A DNA stretch of 64,000 nucleotides. It comes from Alphaproteobacteria bacterium (GTDB lineage Bacteria; Pseudomonadota; Alphaproteobacteria; Sphingomonadales; Kordiimonadaceae). Within the stretch, counting starts at the first letter, position 1; the number at the start of each line of letters is the position of its first letter. This document shows, piece after piece, positions 61,001-64,000 of this stretch. The notes below the pieces were generated by a model. It saw only the letters and a program-made list of their open reading frames with translations, ran no database searches and was not told the DNA's origin. Location of the stretch: positions 1 to 64,000 of the forward strand of contig JAJFIS010000033.1 in the NCBI GenBank assembly GCA_021774735.1, written 5' to 3'. The translations under genes and the position numbers were made by a program.

Positions 61001-64000
61001 TTGAGGCACAAAGTTAAATCAGTTGTTAAAGGTTTAGTGGCGGTGGGGATAGTGGTTGTGCTGGTCTTTGCGGGCCTTGTCCTGCGTATTTTATACGCCC
61101 CCATGGATTTGCCCTATGCAAATCAGATGATTGCTGAGGAGGTAGCTAGATTAGCCCCCGATGTTCAATTTTCCTATGAGCACGCTGAAATTGGATGGGA
61201 CTGGGAAAATGTTCGGCCATGGGCAAAACTGTATAATATTCAAGTGATTGACTTGCGGGGTCGTATGAAGGCGGACATGCCTTTTGTGGATATAGCCTTG
61301 TCTCGGGAAGCGATATTCAGTGGCAAATTTGGGGTTCGGGCGGTAACGCTGACCAAGCCAAAAGTATCCATTATGAATTATGAAGGTTATGCCAATGAAG
61401 GCAAAGTTGAAGGGAATATTTTTCAACCGACCAAAAGTGGCGCTCTGAGGCCGACAGCTGCATTTTTAAAGCCCTTTGTGGCGGCGGCATCACGGTTTGG
61501 CAGGCGTTTATTAAAGCCCGGTGAAGAATTAGACGAAATAAACATTGAAGGCGGCGTAGTTGTTTTTGGCGGCAATGAAGATGCGCAAGCTATAAGCCTG
61601 TCGCTTAGCCGTGCGGTGCTCATCCGACGTGAAGCTGATTTGCATTTTGAGGCCTCGGTTCACACGCTTATTGAAAGCACTAGCCTTAGCGCCACTGTAA
61701 GCGGCCAGGTTAATCCTGTTAGTGAAAAGGCAGAAATAAACGCGAGCTTAAGTGGGCTGAACCTCAAAGAATTGGCTGATACATTCAACTTGCCCACAGG
61801 TGTTGGTGATTTAGATGCAACACTTTCTCTATCCGGCCAATTTTTGGGCGATAGTCAAACCGGATTAACCGGCGCTGCTTTTTCCGTCGATGTTAGTGAA
61901 GGTATTTTATATCATCCAAAGCGCTTCCCCTCAAAGCCATCTATTACTTTTGCCATGGCTGAAATAGCCTATGATCCCTCGGCGCATATGTTCCAAATTG
62001 AGAAGGCAGAGATTGGTTTACTCAATGGGTCTATAATTTTATCTGGTGAAGTTATACTAGCCCCAGATAGCCAGTATCCAACATTGGACCTGATGGCCAA
62101 ACTGGATCAAGCAGAGCTTGTAGATATTATAAATTATTGGCCTAAGCTTTTGAATAAATACGGCAAACCAGCCACAGGTCGATTATGGGTGGTAAATAAT
62201 ATTAATTCTCTAAAGGGTAAGAATGCAGTTTTTAAAGTACGAACAGATACAAACGGTAAGGGCAAATTTGATCAGGGTAGTCCTTATCTTTTGCAGTTTG
62301 ATTTTGAAAATTTAGATACACAATTCTTGCCTGGCATGCCGCCTGTTATATTGGCGCAGGGCTATGCTTCGCTAACGCGTGATATGATGGATATTCGTGT
62401 TACAAGTGCGGTGGTGGAAGGTATCGCCGTCGACCAGAGCAGAGTAGTGCTGAGCCATTTACGAGACCGCAGTAAGGCGCATGCAGATATATCCTTAAAT
62501 CTTTCAGGTGATTTACTTGCCGCACTGAAGCTCGTTGACAATCCACCCTTAAAATTAATGCAAAAATCAAAGGTAGAACCAAATCGTTTTGCCGGTTTCA
62601 TCAAGGCCAAAACGTCAATTTCTATGCCACTGCGTAAGGGCGTGAAAAGAGATGAGATGCAAATATTGGTGGAAGGGGAAGTCATGAATTTGTCCTTTAC
62701 TGGTGTGTTCAATGACATTGACATTACTAAAGGCCAAGTAACAGCGCGTATAACTGATGATGATATGACGGTAGAAGGGCCAGTTTTAATTGGGGGATTT
62801 CCGCTGGATATCCGCTGGAGTGAGGATTTTGTCGCAGGTCGGCGCGGTGCGGAAACGTCCTCAACTTACGTTGTGTCTGGTGCCGTCTCACCTGACCTTT
62901 TAGCCGCCTTTAATATTGATATATCCGATTATTACGCTGGAGCGGGTAATGCTGAAGTAACGTTCTTAGCCAAAAAACAAAAATTTATTGAAGGGCATTT
63001 TACCGCAGATGTAAGCGACGCTACCCTCATGGTGCCTCAGCTGAATTGGGATAAAAAACCCGGCCTACCTGGGATGGTAACGGGCTCGATTTATTTTCGC
63101 GATGATGGTGCAATGGACATTGAACCATTAATTTTAACAGGGGAAAAGATTGATGCTGTTGCAGATTTTCATTGGTCAGATTTAAAGTCTAAGAATCGCA
63201 ATTTCTCGGCTAAATTTGCTGCCCGCCAGCTTGGAGAAAATCAACTTGAAGCGACAATTGAGCAAGCTGGTAATGGCGTTTTGAATGTTAATGTGACGGC
63301 GCAAGCCATTGATATTAGGCCAATTATTGCCGGTGGATTGGTGGCTGATGGGGCTATAAAAACAGATTCTAAACCTAATGAACTTCACTTGAAAGTAGCT
63401 GCGAGCAAGGTGCTTTTCTTAAACGGGGAATATATTTCTGATTTTTTGATGGATATGCAAAGTGAAAATAATGAAATGTCCGAGGTCCTGTTGATTGGCA
63501 AGTCGAAGGGTGGCTCACCAATTGAATTGCGGATTGGTGATGACATAAACCATCCTAGAAAAGCCCTAAAGGTATCTGGTGAAAATGCTGGCGGATTATT
63601 TAGAGGACTTGGTATCTTCTCGCATCTCATTGATGGAAAATTTGATTTTAATGGGCGCATAGCGGGATGGGGGTCCAATTTAGCGATCGATGGTGTCATT
63701 CAAATAAATGACTTTTTGGCCCGCAGTTCAACGCGTTTGGAAAATATTGAGGACGGCGGGGCGATATCTGGCATAGATAGCTATCTCGGTGACAAAGATA
63801 TGAAGTTCGACACCTTGCAGATGCCATTTTCTTTTAAAAGCGGCTTTGTGGATATTAATGCCATGCGGGCTAATGGCTCATCGGTTGGCATTACGCTTGA
63901 AGGTCAGTTGGATACGGTTCAAAAGGTTATAAATGTTAATGGGGTTTTAGTGCCCGCCTATGGCTTGAACAGTTTGCTTGGAAATATTCCCATCTTAGGC
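61001..64000 (+). CDS. Large AsmA/YhdP-like envelope protein (DUF3971), 5' part
   Basis: An open frame of 1000 codons that runs off the right edge, so the C-terminus is missing. The start appears to be TTG 61001: a stop lies in frame at 60980-60982 and no earlier ATG or GTG fits. An N-terminal membrane helix (LVAVGIVVVLVFAGLVLRIL, about 11-30) is followed by a repetitive beta-rich region. The last residues, LVPAYGLNSLLGNIPILG, are the hallmark of the AsmA_2/YhdP C-terminal domain. YhdP-like proteins bridge the inner and outer membranes and move phospholipids. Divergent from glnE across 133 bases. Confidence 0.85.
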   Translation, partial: MRHKVKSVVKGLVAVGIVVVLVFAGLVLRILYAPMDLPYANQMIAEEVARLAPDVQFSYEHAEIGWDWENVRPWAKLYNIQVIDLRGRMKADMPFVDIALSREAIFSGKFGVRAVTLTKPKVSIMNYEGYANEGKVEGNIFQPTKSGALRPTAAFLKPFVAAASRFGRRLLKPGEELDEINIEGGVVVFGGNEDAQAISLSLSRAVLIRREADLHFEASVHTLIESTSLSATVSGQVNPVSEKAEINASLSGLNLKELADTFNLPTGVGDLDATLSLSGQFLGDSQTGLTGAAFSVDVSEGILYHPKRFPSKPSITFAMAEIAYDPSAHMFQIEKAEIGLLNGSIILSGEVILAPDSQYPTLDLMAKLDQAELVDIINYWPKLLNKYGKPATGRLWVVNNINSLKGKNAVFKVRTDTNGKGKFDQGSPYLLQFDFENLDTQFLPGMPPVILAQGYASLTRDMMDIRVTSAVVEGIAVDQSRVVLSHLRDRSKAHADISLNLSGDLLAALKLVDNPPLKLMQKSKVEPNRFAGFIKAKTSISMPLRKGVKRDEMQILVEGEVMNLSFTGVFNDIDITKGQVTARITDDDMTVEGPVLIGGFPLDIRWSEDFVAGRRGAETSSTYVVSGAVSPDLLAAFNIDISDYYAGAGNAEVTFLAKKQKFIEGHFTADVSDATLMVPQLNWDKKPGLPGMVTGSIYFRDDGAMDIEPLILTGEKIDAVADFHWSDLKSKNRNFSAKFAARQLGENQLEATIEQAGNGVLNVNVTAQAIDIRPIIAGGLVADGAIKTDSKPNELHLKVAASKVLFLNGEYISDFLMDMQSENNEMSEVLLIGKSKGGSPIELRIGDDINHPRKALKVSGENAGGLFRGLGIFSHLIDGKFDFNGRIAGWGSNLAIDGVIQINDFLARSSTRLENIEDGGAISGIDSYLGDKDMKFDTLQMPFSFKSGFVDINAMRANGSSVGITLEGQLDTVQKVINVNGVLVPAYGLNSLLGNIPILG

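Noticed and set aside
1-64000. CRISPR arrays, tRNA/rRNA genes, prophage
   Set aside because: No regularly spaced direct repeats, cloverleaf-like or ribosomal RNA sequences, or phage structural genes were recognised on reading; short RNAs could be missed without a covariance search.

Overview
The window is a gene-dense (about 90% coding) stretch of a bacterial chromosome with GC content in the mid-40s by eye. Gene content and order point to an aerobic, flagellated alphaproteobacterium. The evidence is an NDUFA12-type complex I subunit, an NDUFAF6-like protein, COX15-type heme A synthase, the runs NDUFA12-mlaD-DUF2155-aat-accC-accB-aroQ and panB-yfgM-bamB-der-ctaA, RNase E with an acidic insertion in its S1 domain, B12-dependent NrdJ, and a CtrA-like box before motA. 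The order is not resolvable from this sequence; a marine lineage such as Kordiimonadales is a guess. No tRNA, rRNA, CRISPR array, prophage or replication origin was seen.

Layout. 1-2.6 kb: the right end of an IS1595-family element stops just past a chorismate mutase gene, followed by a TPR/SPOR lipoprotein and a small unknown gene. 2.6-11 kb: NDUFAF6-like protein, argC, motA with an upstream TTAA-N7-TTAA box, a DsbD/ScsB-type reductase, a BaiN-like flavoprotein, two tandem secreted paralogues and a lone GAF protein. 11-19 kb: rplM-rpsI, a CurA-like reductase, then panB-yfgM-like-bamB-like-der-ctaA. 19-22 kb: two TM2/zinc-ribbon membrane proteins and an IS3-family element that abuts a 5'-truncated acetyltransferase. 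22-31 kb: LOG-family protein, patatin, thiolase/acyl-CoA dehydrogenase pair, sterol desaturase with a membrane partner, GDPD, a DUF4389 protein with a histone-like basic tail, and a PAS-GGDEF-EAL protein. 31-41 kb: nrdJ, NDUFA12-mlaD-DUF2155, aat-accC-accB-aroQ, thiS-thiG. 41-46 kb: DsbA/ScsC-like protein, M48 protease and rne. 46-53 kb: amiC-mrcA-prfB, split by a hipBA toxin-antitoxin cassette. 53-64 kb: two unknown genes, bactofilin plus M23 peptidase, DUF455, bcp, glnE, and the start of a large AsmA/YhdP-like protein.

How the parts work together. Envelope biogenesis dominates: BamB-like lipoprotein, MlaD, AmiC, PBP1A, M23 peptidase with bactofilin, the periplasmic M48 protease, AsmA-like protein and a Dsb/Scs thiol pathway. 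Metabolic genes cover arginine, chorismate, pantothenate, thiamine and fatty-acid synthesis start points plus nitrogen control by GlnE.

The most notable structure is the hipBA cassette. It is bounded by 33-bp direct repeats (32/33 identical) and sits exactly between amiC and mrcA. The repeat carries an 8-bp block identical to the XerC arm of dif. The prfB gene has the classical programmed +1 frameshift and must be read as a joined coding sequence. Identifications are from reading motifs, not from database searches.
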